Origin: an uncultured Ruminococcus sp.
GTDB lineage: Bacteria; Bacillota; Clostridia; Oscillospirales; Ruminococcaceae
Reading direction: 5' to 3'
Length of the DNA: 31,586 nucleotides
NCBI GenBank assembly: GCA_937894495.1
Contig: CALCRR010000334.1
Coordinates: 1-31,586 of the forward strand
A program made the position numbers and the translations under genes. The notes beneath the pieces are model-generated. The model was not told the origin of the DNA. It was given only the letters and a program-made list of their open reading frames with translations, and ran no database searches. Shown piece by piece: positions 25,601-31,586 of this stretch (positions are counted from its first letter, which is position 1; the number at the start of each line of letters is the position of its first letter).

Positions 25601-26402
25601 TTACAGGATAACCGAGGTGGGCGAGTGGTCCAATGCAGACTATGAGTTCTGCCGACAGAGCAACCGATACAAGGGCTATCTTGAAAATGACGCAGGCGCA
25701 AGAAACAAGCTGTTTGCAGACTACTCCACCTACAGCAGCCTTAACTCGGTAGTGATATTTGTGGGTGAGACCGACGACCTGACCACGCCCTATACCCTGG
25801 GCTGCCGGTTTTTTGAAAACCCCACGGCGGACGTTAAATATGTAAGAAAGACCGACAGCGATGTACCCCTGCAGAAAAGGGACGAAAACGGTACCCTTTT
25901 GTATTACAAGTCGGGTACTTCGGGGGAGACCACCACCGATAAGTATGACGAAGAAGGCAACAGGCTTGCGGCTGTGCCTGCCAAGCTCAGCGACTTCAGG
26001 GTGCAGGCAAAGAATGGCGACAAGGCGCTGTATTTTGACACTGCCCACAGCGAGCCTGTGTGGGAGTATGCTGAAACGGTCACTGAGGCAGATTATGAAA
26101 CTGAGGGCGTTGAGATCATTGCCCCAAAGGCTTATGACGTCTATGACGAAAACGGCAATAAGATCGACGGTGTGACAGCCTATAAGCTTTCAACTCCCAA
26201 GGCGGAGATAGAGGATAATTACAAGCACAGCATTACCGACCTTACATGGGTCGAGAAAAAATATGAAACGGTCACAGAAAGCGCAAGTCTCAGACCGATG
26301 GCAAGCTTTTCAAACGCCGAGAGCGAGTATGCGCTGCTGAGCTCAAATTCTTATGCAGAGAACACGCTGAAGCGTCCTGCGGCTGAAGAGGAGGGGCAGT
26401 GA
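22662..26402 (+). CDS. Large multi-domain surface protein with CnaB-like domains, 1246 aa
   Basis: ATG at 22662 has AAAGGAG nine bases upstream. An earlier in-frame ATG at 22644 overlaps the giant gene's stop but contains that ribosome binding site. A Sec-type signal peptide (about 1-30; hydrophobic ALVLSAALALPLLSLPATT) leads to an N-terminal beta-rich region (about 35-325). At least four CnaB/pilin-like domains then follow, with isopeptide-type lysines at K330, K494/K495, K664/K665 and K840, and glutamates in VTES (E611) and YRITEV (E743, E985). There is no LPxTG-like motif and no C-terminal membrane segment; the end is ..KRPAAEEEGQ. It is similar in style to the CnaB half of the giant protein next to it. 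Secretion by Sec and attachment to the fibre or to the giant protein are inferred. Confidence 0.85.
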   Translation: MKRSILKRLCALVLSAALALPLLSLPATTADSTETPAQGQLNFQNEKYDGVKVFKNIYSLEEYAKGENDRSPIRETDGGTGGVYEVNKLAYDEFRLVLYGSDDKDELYKASSRPPLKGVKYQRKRGSLLYYNIPGNKSEGGKLYDLILAPEDINEYYLYYSKGDGSIDKVFSSAESYYAALKSSENADEQALYKQYSEKNYYDKFLMDAEYYQAIGTADEKALFSKYKSLDSTFMTGADDGSFFIFDGDVTFFDKENITTKYIRVKEYWSFIRELNELRKADTDADKFTGEYIYMKDDDVVTDVVAATRSESLEIANRFDVPTHELTVSKTVPFFGVSPDDVNPFRTADLFEYKLLINGSAHVNIRYKLLDTKTNTYNPTAEDEGLSNVVKDETSGEYYYYTTDGSFYLYAEESAVFYGVKSGDIAEIREYADADSYSVLSQVSDNATFKYVKAADSDEDPKRDYASITVTYGDEQHQRLNPTFTNVPNVLQVKKRIDSTNIDKEKSFTFSLQLAIEDPDNEGEALKDSDGSYIVNSKLVLDENGVPTKDGSGRYVTEAVPQSEYTYYLRDGDGNYSPNAYQTVNGRFELRHDQTAMFVGLAADSMYLVTESNDPAYVLRGEAERPVKTRPATVNDPLIRSKSSDYYELYINERDIVKGIVITKKVTDNDSRLNKKAEYTFRIEKKVNGSYVPLKNADYKYKSGVSSLKEGKTDENGYFKMPFNSNNFVVRFDDANGTYRITEVDPNDWEDQNNTTGDKAPNPKKEDHLYITDVDYSQYSINEDGTSTLAWQDKTRTYNEDINKHTDDIKAEVTCSADLGTAVDFTNRIREKTYYFDIEKLAYLDDNIHLGNADSAQRFVFKIERFDSMEDAISATGRDKVKEEFYTDIGCDDKLLITKNGEDYDYKVGNNAYNYSFYPIDYSALGGDSVSYNIAKEIVTRKYKKDKTANVYNNGKNETYMFFSTIYRGEKQIAVKKQGYYRITEVGEWSNADYEFCRQSNRYKGYLENDAGARNKLFADYSTYSSLNSVVIFVGETDDLTTPYTLGCRFFENPTADVKYVRKTDSDVPLQKRDENGTLLYYKSGTSGETTTDKYDEEGNRLAAVPAKLSDFRVQAKNGDKALYFDTAHSEPVWEYAETVTEADYETEGVEIIAPKAYDVYDENGNKIDGVTAYKLSTPKAEIEDNYKHSITDLTWVEKKYETVTESASLRPMASFSNAESEYALLSSNSYAENTLKRPAAEEEGQ

Positions 26403-27094
26403 TGAAGGAAAAAAAGCATAACCAAAAGCTGCGCTTCTCCTTTATAATGACCGTGACGCTGGTGCTTATGGTGAGCAGCATAATCGCGGCGGCGGTGATA
26501 CTGTCGCAGCTGCAGAAAAGCCGTAAGAACGAGTTTGAGCCTGCCAAGGCGCAGATAGCCATAGGCGAGAATGACTCGACCCCCAAGGTGACGGAAAAGA
26601 AAGAGCTGGAGCTTGAAGAGAATTTGCAGGAGGGCACATATACCGTCGATAAAAAGGTGGTAATAAAAAGCTCAGGCAACGATGAATATGTGAAGGCTGC
26701 CGTTATACCCCAGTGGTATGACAGTGAGGGCAGGCTGTGTGCAGGGCTGGGGGATATCTCAGACTTCGGCAAAGCCCAGCCGCCCAATGCCCAGACCAAC
26801 ACCCAGCAGTTTGTAAGCACCCACAACGAGTATATGGTGATACTCACCTACGACCTGGCGCCCGACTGGAGCAAGTATTGGTATTATGACGAAAAAACGG
26901 GCTTTTACCACTACAGAAACGTGCTCAAAAAGGGCGAGACGACCCAGCCGCTTATCACGGGTGCCGAGATATCCTCGGCTGTCTACGGCTTATCGGAGGG
27001 ATATGAGCTGAGACTTGATGTGATATCAGAGTCGATACAGACCTCTGCCGACGCCGACAGCATAAGAGCCTTCGGGCACAGCGAGGTATCATAG
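26402..27094 (+). CDS. SipW-type minor fibre subunit, 230 aa
   Basis: ATG at 26402 overlaps the previous stop by one base (TGATG), with GAGGGG six bases upstream, so translation is coupled. A basic N-terminus (KEKKHNQKLR) and a hydrophobic segment (about 14-36) are followed by a charged stretch. A TasA/camelysin-like block comes next: VVIKSSGNDEYVKAAVIPQW (86-105), matching the V.V.N(T/S)G..(D/E)A(F/Y)V(R/K) strand pair of the other SipW-type proteins in the locus. The rest is aromatic-rich (WSKYWYYDEKTGFYHYRNV) and ends without anchor or sorting motif. It lies three bases before the second signal peptidase, its likely processing enzyme. Confidence 0.72.
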   Translation: MKEKKHNQKLRFSFIMTVTLVLMVSSIIAAAVILSQLQKSRKNEFEPAKAQIAIGENDSTPKVTEKKELELEENLQEGTYTVDKKVVIKSSGNDEYVKAAVIPQWYDSEGRLCAGLGDISDFGKAQPPNAQTNTQQFVSTHNEYMVILTYDLAPDWSKYWYYDEKTGFYHYRNVLKKGETTQPLITGAEISSAVYGLSEGYELRLDVISESIQTSADADSIRAFGHSEVS

Positions 27095-27097
27095 AAA

Positions 27098-27571
27098 ATG
27101 AAAAAAATCATCATAGTTTTTATCAAGGTGCTGCAGTCGCTTTTTATAGCGGCGGCAGCAGCTTTCATATTGATGTACCTGGCAGGGCTCAGGTTCTATG
27201 TGGTGGTAACAGGCTCAATGAGCCCCACGATAGAGGTGGGCAGCCTGTGCGTGGTCAACAGCAGAGCCACCTATGACAGCGTGTCGGCAGGAGATATAAT
27301 ATCCTTTCGGGCAGGCAGCGAAATGCTGGTGACCCACCGTGCCGTAAGGATAGAAAAAGACGGCATAGTTACCAAGGGTGACGCCAACAAAAGCGAGGAT
27401 ATCGCAAAGGTCACCAAAGAGACCTTTGCAGGCAGAAACCTTATCAGCGTTCCAAAGCTGGGCAGAGCAGTCACCTTTCTGCGAAGCAAGGCAGGTATAG
27501 CCGCAGCGGCGGCAGTTTTCGTACTTCTTCTGGCAGCTGAGACCCTGCTGAGAAAAGAGCCTGAGACATAG
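27098..27571 (+). CDS. Second SipW-type signal peptidase I
   Basis: This 157-residue membrane protease is a paralogue of the operon's first gene. A membrane segment (about 7-29) is followed by VTGSMSPTI with catalytic Ser40, LVTHRAV with His80 in place of lysine, and TKGDANKSED with Asp95. A second membrane segment (about 132-147) is followed by a short basic-acidic tail. It lacks the acidic Ala/Glu tail of the first enzyme and is 41 residues shorter. It starts three bases after the upstream stop with only GAGGT far upstream, so it is probably translated by coupling. Two such enzymes at opposite ends of one operon suggest divided labour among the SipW-type substrates. Confidence 0.92.
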   Translation: MKKIIIVFIKVLQSLFIAAAAAFILMYLAGLRFYVVVTGSMSPTIEVGSLCVVNSRATYDSVSAGDIISFRAGSEMLVTHRAVRIEKDGIVTKGDANKSEDIAKVTKETFAGRNLISVPKLGRAVTFLRSKAGIAAAAAVFVLLLAAETLLRKEPET

Positions 27572-27766
27572 CGCTTCGACTGCGCTCACCCTGCACCCGC
27601 GAAAAACAAAACGAGTTGATCATACAGCGTATCTCCCTCGCCATACGGTGGGGGAGCTGCACTTTACGGCTGCTTTGGCTTTGTCTGTATCTGCGAAAAA
27701 CAGCTTGTTTTTTGTGTATATCCCCACGCCGCAGGCGTACCTCGGTCTTACCAAAGTTCATCTTGT

Positions 27767-27804
27767 CACCATGGAGATCAAAAATTGATTTCCATGGTGT
27801 TTTT
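27767..27804 (+). terminator. Strong intrinsic terminator of the fibre operon
   Basis: CACCATGGAGATCAA (27767-27781) pairs with TTGATTTCCATGGTG (27785-27799) over 15 positions with one G-U pair, around an AAA loop, followed by TTTTT (27800-27804). It lies 196 nt after the last operon gene and points in the operon's direction. No T-run follows on the other strand. Confidence 0.85.
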
Positions 27805-27862
27805 ACTCCTAGTGTAAAATGATCGCAGGTGAACTGCTTACTTCTGTAGGCGTACCAATACA

Positions 27863-28063
27863 TCATTTTTCAAGGTTGGCGCAGCCATCAAAGCATTAGA
27901 CGCCACAAAAGCGCCCACAGCTTTTAGAGGTAAGCTGCTAGTCGCTAGTGGTTAGAGTGCTAGTGACTAGAGAACCGTTTTACAAAATATGCGGTAAAAC
28001 GCACAATAACTCATTTACAGGGTTCGCGCAGCGTATCAAAGTAATAGCCACCACGAAAGCACC
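27863..28063. repeat. Imperfect direct repeat pair, about 55 bp each
   Basis: The copies at 27863-27918 and 28011-28063 share TCATTT, then (A/G)GGTT(G/C)GCGCAGC, ATCAAAG.A.TAG, CCAC(A/G)AAAGC and CCC. They are roughly 70% identical by eye and about 150 nt apart, with the GCTAGT cluster between them. They may be the ends or internal units of a non-coding repetitive element. Confidence 0.45.
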
Positions 28064-28148
28064 CCCTCCCCTCCGGGGAGGACTCGATATCTCGCCCACC
28101 ACACAATAGTGCGGCAGGTGGGGGAAACACCCCGTCCGGTGAGGACAA

Positions 28149-29633
28149 TTATGAATTATGAATTGAACCAAACCCGTTGGCTGACAGCAATTCGGTTATT
28201 TTTTTATAGTCAAGCCCCTTGACTAAGTGGCAGCTTACGGTCTCCGAGTTGGTGTAAACTCTCATATGGCAGGTGCGGCTGAACTTCTGCATAGGGTTTT
28301 GTGAAATTACTATCTTGCTTATGCGGTCCAGGTTCACCACCGTTTTGTGGAAGCGGTAAAAGCGGCAGTAGGCGAGCACACAGTGGTCTCCCTGAAAGCC
28401 CACGGCGGTATCGAAAGTCGCAAAGAACTTCACCACCAGCAGCCACACCAGCGGCAGCATAGATATTATTGCAAGGTTTCTCAGGTCTCTCTGCCAGTCG
28501 GGAAGGTTCAGCACCAGCGCTTCAAAATCGGGCAGTATCCTGCAAAGCAGCATATAGGCTGACCAGGGCACAAAGCACAGCACTATGGGCAGGGTTATAA
28601 ATCTGCCCAGGTCCTTCCAGCCTGTCTGCACGTTATATTTTATTTTCGGCACACCCGGGGTGAGCATTTTTATTGAAGCCTCAGCCCTTGTGCCTGTGGT
28701 TATGGGGATAAGCGCCGATATCTCCAGCCGCCGCTTGCCGTAGCCCGTACACTGCACCGCCACCGAGCAGATGTTGAATATCTTCATGAACATTGACTGC
28801 TGGTAGTCGATATAATTTATACGGTCTCTCATAAGAACGTGCAGGCGCTTGGTGCCCTTGCCGCTGTTTATAAGCAGCATATCGGCACATCTTGTGCAGG
28901 AGAAATTCCAGTGGCGCATAAGGTTTGAGATAAATGACACCAGCCAGCTGCCTGCCACCACCAGCGCTGCCACTATAAGGTATTTCGGTATATGCAGCGT
29001 GAGCTTTTCGAGCTGGTCGTTCACACGCTGCAGCACCATCTCCTCTGTTTCTCTGCCGACTATCCTGTAGGCTTCGTAAATAAATGTCAGGGTGAGCAGC
29101 ATACCCGATAGGGTCGATGAAAACAGCAGCGAAAAGATAACAAGGCTGCTTTTCTGGGCGTTGAAGATATATTTTGGCTTGCTCTTGCATTTTTTTGTGG
29201 CAAGCTCATAGATATAAAACGCCTGCTTCTGGTTAAGGTCGAGGGTGATATCCGCCGTTTGTATCGACTTTGCGTCGGTGTCGATATAAAGGGTGCAGGC
29301 TCTTATAGCTCTGTAGATATACCCCTGGCAGAGTGACAGTGTAGACATCTCGCTGAAATACACCCTTGTTTGCGAAATGCCAAAATAGCCCGTATGGGCG
29401 ACAATACAGTCGTCCTCGATCTCAAAATAGATAAACACCCACCTTAAAAAGCCGTAGCCGATTATGACCGACAGGGTGAGTATATCGACCCAGTTGGTCT
29501 TTACCCATCCCTCAAAGTCGAAGTGGGTGGCTATAAGGTATTTTGCCAGCGGTATCACCAGCAGCCAAAGATACTTGGCGATGTAGGTAAGTATCTTTAC
29601 AGGGTGCTGTCTGCGTCTGAAAAATCCGTTCAT
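28149..29633 (-). CDS. ydbT: YdbT-like membrane protein with bacterial PH domains
   Basis: This 494-residue membrane protein has hydrophobic segments near residues 18-36, 50-70, 165-190, 218-240, 345-366 and 385-407. They are separated by beta-rich domains of the bPH_2 (bacterial pleckstrin-homology) type at about 70-155, 245-325 and 415-490. The first reads FEIEDDCIVAHTGYFGISQT, a typical bPH strand pattern. In Bacillus subtilis, YdbS and YdbT form a pair reported to counter the antimicrobial peptide of Bacillus amyloliquefaciens; the molecular role is otherwise unclear. Its ATG overlaps the upstream gene by four bases. The last codons (IHNS) fall inside an ATTATGA direct repeat, so the C-terminal tip may come from intergenic repeat sequence. 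Confidence 0.75.
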   Translation of the reverse strand: MNGFFRRRQHPVKILTYIAKYLWLLVIPLAKYLIATHFDFEGWVKTNWVDILTLSVIIGYGFLRWVFIYFEIEDDCIVAHTGYFGISQTRVYFSEMSTLSLCQGYIYRAIRACTLYIDTDAKSIQTADITLDLNQKQAFYIYELATKKCKSKPKYIFNAQKSSLVIFSLLFSSTLSGMLLTLTFIYEAYRIVGRETEEMVLQRVNDQLEKLTLHIPKYLIVAALVVAGSWLVSFISNLMRHWNFSCTRCADMLLINSGKGTKRLHVLMRDRINYIDYQQSMFMKIFNICSVAVQCTGYGKRRLEISALIPITTGTRAEASIKMLTPGVPKIKYNVQTGWKDLGRFITLPIVLCFVPWSAYMLLCRILPDFEALVLNLPDWQRDLRNLAIISMLPLVWLLVVKFFATFDTAVGFQGDHCVLAYCRFYRFHKTVVNLDRISKIVISQNPMQKFSRTCHMRVYTNSETVSCHLVKGLDYKKITELLSANGFGSIHNS

Positions 29634-30100
29634 GACTGCCCCCTGCTTCTTATTGAGTTATTGACTGCCGCCGATATCTCGGCAGCGTCTTTTTTTGATA
29701 GAAAGGGCAGCACCACCCTTGCACCCAGCGCATTAAGGATTATAAAATTAAAGCCTGTTAGCCCCCCCAGCGGCAGCATAACGGTAGTTACCGATTTTAC
29801 CGACTGTGTGAGCATAAACTGTCTGGTGGTTACGATAAGTCCCCCCTTGGCAGTTATCTCCTTGCCTGACACGGTGAACCTTGCCTTGTGAAAGTAAAAT
29901 GGCAGCACCAGCACAGCAAACAGCGCCGCTATTATCCACAGCGGCAGAAGCACATAATGGTCTGCAAGGCTGAAATAGGGAATATATTTACTTATCAGGT
30001 CGAGTATCAGGTTCAGCGCAAATCTTATAAGCAGCAGCAAGCCTGCCAGCAATGCATATATAATGATTAGCGGTCTTTTTGATGGCTTATATATTCTCAT
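29630..30100 (-). CDS. ydbS: YdbS-like PH-domain membrane protein
   Basis: This 156-residue protein has two hydrophobic segments (about 11-34 and 48-70) followed by one bPH_2 domain (about 72-150; FTVSGKEITAKGGLIVTTRQ near 75-94). That is the standard YdbS layout and length, and the following gene overlaps by four bases as in the ydbS-ydbT pair. ATG at 30100 has AAGGAAG ten bases upstream, directly after a long hairpin in the leader. Confidence 0.75.
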   Translation of the reverse strand: MRIYKPSKRPLIIIYALLAGLLLLIRFALNLILDLISKYIPYFSLADHYVLLPLWIIAALFAVLVLPFYFHKARFTVSGKEITAKGGLIVTTRQFMLTQSVKSVTTVMLPLGGLTGFNFIILNALGARVVLPFLSKKDAAEISAAVNNSIRSRGQS

Positions 30101-30121
30101 TATCAGTGATCTTCCTTCGGG

Positions 30122-30162
30122 TGTCAGAGTTAAGGTGCGGCAGCACTTCTAACCCTCTGACA
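30122..30162 (-). promoter_or_regulatory. Long hairpin in the ydbS leader
   Basis: TGTCAGAG (30122-30129) pairs with CTCTGACA (30155-30162), and inside it TTA/TAA and AGGTGC/GCACTT close a GGCA loop, about 17 pairs with two small bulges. On the reverse strand it falls between the predicted start site and the ribosome binding site of ydbS. It has no T-run. It could control translation or transcript stability, or be a protein-binding operator between the divergent promoters. Confidence 0.5.
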
Positions 30163-30175
30163 AGCTTAATATAAT
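30147..30175 (+). promoter_or_regulatory. Predicted promoter of the symporter gene
   Basis: TATAAT (30170-30175) is a perfect -10; the -35 at the right distance (TTCTAA, 30147-30152) is weak, so activation by a regulator is possible. The leader holds a hairpin with TTTTGCGG (30205-30212) and CCGCAAAA (30226-30233). Confidence 0.35.
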
Positions 30176-30203
30176 TTATAGTGAACGACATCAGTAACTG
30201 CAA
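30175..30203 (-). promoter_or_regulatory. Predicted promoter of ydbS-ydbT
   Basis: On the reverse strand, TTGCAG (30203-30198) is followed after 17 bases by TATAAA (30180-30175). The -10 box is good and the -35 partial. It touches the -10 of the opposite promoter, so the two could compete. Confidence 0.45.
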
Positions 30204-30261
30204 TTTTTGCGGGCAAACGGTCTGTCCGCAAAATGCTGTGATATTTAGGGGGTAATTGCTT

Positions 30262-31527
30262 ATGACAGAGCTGATACAGCGGATAAGCTCGCTGATATGG
30301 GGTGTACCTGTGCTATTGCTTTTAATTGGGGGCGGGCTTTATCTGAGTGTAAGGCTGCGCTTTCCCCAGCGGCACATATTTCGCATTTTTAAAAGCACTT
30401 TAAAAACTCTCACATCAGGCAGCAAAAACGGCACTGCCATGTCTGCGCTGCAGGGCTTTTCCACCTCCCTTGCGGCGGCGGTGGGCACAGGCTCTGTGGC
30501 AGGTGTTGGGGCAGCTCTTGCCGCAGGGGGCAAGGGGGCTGTATTCTGGATGTGGGTGAGTGCCTTTATCGGCATGGGCATATCCTACTGTGAAAACTAT
30601 CTTGGCACAAAATACTCGCACCAAAGCTCTGCCTGCGGAGCTCTGGCATATCTTGAAGGGATAGGCAGGGGGCGTATTATCGCCCTTATTTACGCTGCCT
30701 GCACGGTACTCGCCTCACTGGGCATGGGCAACATGGCACAGGCAAGCTCTGCGGCGGCTGCGGCAGCTCACGGCTTTGGCATATCGAGGCACGCAGCTGC
30801 GTTTATGATACTTATTTTTGCAGCGTCCGCAGCATGGGGCAAAAGCTCAGCTGCAAGGCTGTGCGAAAGGTTAGTGCCGATAATGGCGCTTATATTCATA
30901 CTCGGCAGCCTGTGGGTGATATTATCCCACCCCTTGCTTGCCTGCAAGGCTTTAAGGGACATAGTAGGCTGTGCTTTTTCCCCAAGGGCAGCCGCAGGCG
31001 GCGCACTGGGCACGGTGGTTATTGAGGGAGTTCGCAGAGGTGCTTTTTCAAACGAAGCAGGTCTGGGCTCCTCCCCTGCTGTACACTCGGCTTGCAGCAT
31101 AAACGTTGTTGAGCCCGAAAAAGCCACAGGCACTATGGGTATGTGCGAGGTGTTTATCGACACTATGGTGATATGCACCCTCAGCGCCCTTGTGATAATT
31201 GTGAGCGGTGTGCCGCTGGTATCTGACAGCGCTGTTACAGGCTACTCTCAGGCAATGGGCGGCTTCGGCAGATCTTTCATCGGTCTGTCCCTGACCCTCT
31301 TCGCCCTCGCTACCATTGCAGGCTGGTTCTTTATCGGCGAAAAAGCCTGGTCCTACCTCACCCACGGAAAAACCGCCCTGTACGGGCTTATATACATTAT
31401 ATGCGCAGTCCTCGGCGCATTATACAGCTCTTCCCTTATCTGGGGCATTAGCGATATCTTCAACGCTCTTATGGCTATCCCCAACATGATAGGCGTTCTT
31501 TGCCTGTCTCACGAGGTCAAAGTTTGA
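30262..31527 (+). CDS. AgcS-type alanine/glycine:cation symporter
   Basis: This 421-residue polytopic membrane protein takes up small amino acids with Na+ or H+. Family signatures are GTGSVAGVGAALAAGGKGAV (about residues 77-96), followed by FWMWVSAFIGMGISYCENYL, and the RRGAFSNEAGLGSSP motif (about 258-272), both characteristic of the alanine or glycine:cation symporter family (TC 2.A.25). It has about ten hydrophobic segments. At 421 residues it is slightly shorter than the usual 440-490. ATG at 30262 has AGGGGG nine bases upstream; a TTG six bases earlier is too close to that site. It is transcribed divergently from ydbS-ydbT and has no visible functional link to the fibre operon. Confidence 0.9.
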   Translation: MTELIQRISSLIWGVPVLLLLIGGGLYLSVRLRFPQRHIFRIFKSTLKTLTSGSKNGTAMSALQGFSTSLAAAVGTGSVAGVGAALAAGGKGAVFWMWVSAFIGMGISYCENYLGTKYSHQSSACGALAYLEGIGRGRIIALIYAACTVLASLGMGNMAQASSAAAAAAHGFGISRHAAAFMILIFAASAAWGKSSAARLCERLVPIMALIFILGSLWVILSHPLLACKALRDIVGCAFSPRAAAGGALGTVVIEGVRRGAFSNEAGLGSSPAVHSACSINVVEPEKATGTMGMCEVFIDTMVICTLSALVIIVSGVPLVSDSAVTGYSQAMGGFGRSFIGLSLTLFALATIAGWFFIGEKAWSYLTHGKTALYGLIYIICAVLGALYSSSLIWGISDIFNALMAIPNMIGVLCLSHEVKV

Positions 31528-31544
31528 GCCCTGAGCTGGGGCTC
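31526..31544 (+). terminator. GC-rich hairpin at the end of the symporter gene
   Basis: GAGCCC (31526-31531) pairs with GGGCTC (31539-31544) and overlaps the TGA stop (31525-31527). There is no T-run, so termination is uncertain. The remaining bases to the window end hold nothing else recognisable. Confidence 0.3.
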
Positions 31545-31586
31545 TGCCCCGCCCTGACTGCGTCGAGGGCAACCCCTGCAAGCCGT

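Larger units (their letters stand above)
27572..28148. other. Gene-free region with repeats and hairpins
   Basis: I see no convincing gene in these 577 bases. Besides the operon terminator, it holds an imperfect direct repeat (27863-27918 and 28011-28063), a cluster of GCTAGT hexamers (27937, 27944, 27959) followed by GACTAG (27965), a perfect hairpin CCTCCCC-TCC-GGGGAGG (28065-28081), and a looser CCCACC/GGTGGG pair (28095-28100, 28117-28122). Such mosaics are typical of decayed small mobile or repetitive intergenic elements. Confidence 0.6.

Noticed and set aside
27471..27866. A 131-codon minus-strand frame after the operon
   Set aside because: It runs through the operon terminator hairpin and the second signal peptidase 3' end, with an Arg/Ser-rich translation and no plausible start.

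Overview
The window looks like a chromosomal segment of a Gram-positive Clostridia, most likely an Oscillospiraceae/Ruminococcus-type gut bacterium. This is inferred from strong AGGAGG-type ribosome binding sites, sigma70-type promoters, moderate GC, a SipW/BsaA surface-fibre locus, a class B sortase, YdbS/YdbT PH-domain proteins and an AgcS symporter. No database search was possible, so the taxon is an inference.

Left region (1-4516, all minus strand). This is a row of small metabolic and accessory genes read leftward: a short conserved hypothetical protein, a medium-chain Zn-type dehydrogenase, an unrecognised 122-aa protein, an L-2-amino-thiazoline-4-carboxylic acid hydrolase-like protein, a 56-aa ORF matching only the C-terminus of that family, a SdpI-like membrane protein, a serine esterase, and the start of an MBL-fold protein. 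Between some of them lie coding-like stretches split between frames, suggesting gene decay.

Integration site (4640-6600). A large serine recombinase has its own perfect-consensus promoter. It is followed within about 80 nt by the 3' part of a tRNA-Asn gene: anticodon arm, T arm, 3' acceptor strand and CCA, with no 5' part. The tRNA's terminator is intact. This is the expected look of one end of an integrated element.

Surface-fibre locus (6690-27804, plus strand). After a perfect -35/-10 promoter come nine tightly spaced genes, often overlapping by 1-4 nt: SipW-type signal peptidase; BsaA/TasA-like matrix protein; a PPNTG cell-wall-anchored protein; class B sortase; a SipW-type minor subunit; a 3690-aa giant adhesin; a 1246-aa multi-domain adhesin; a second minor subunit; and a second SipW-type signal peptidase. 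A 15-bp terminator hairpin lies about 200 nt after the last gene. The two large proteins contain serial CnaB-like domains with the Lys/Glu pairs expected for isopeptide bonds. The proposed logic is that the two SipW peptidases mature the fibre subunits, sortase B anchors the PPNTG protein to peptidoglycan, and the two giant proteins form or decorate an extended stalk. The last ~1.5 kb of the giant gene is a strikingly AT-rich cassette encoding BspA-like leucine-rich repeats, which points to an exchanged tip domain.

Right region (27572-31586). A gene-free stretch carries imperfect repeats and hairpins. It is followed by a leftward ydbS-ydbT-like pair and a divergent rightward AgcS-type amino acid:cation symporter. 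Hairpins lie in both leaders of the divergent pair.
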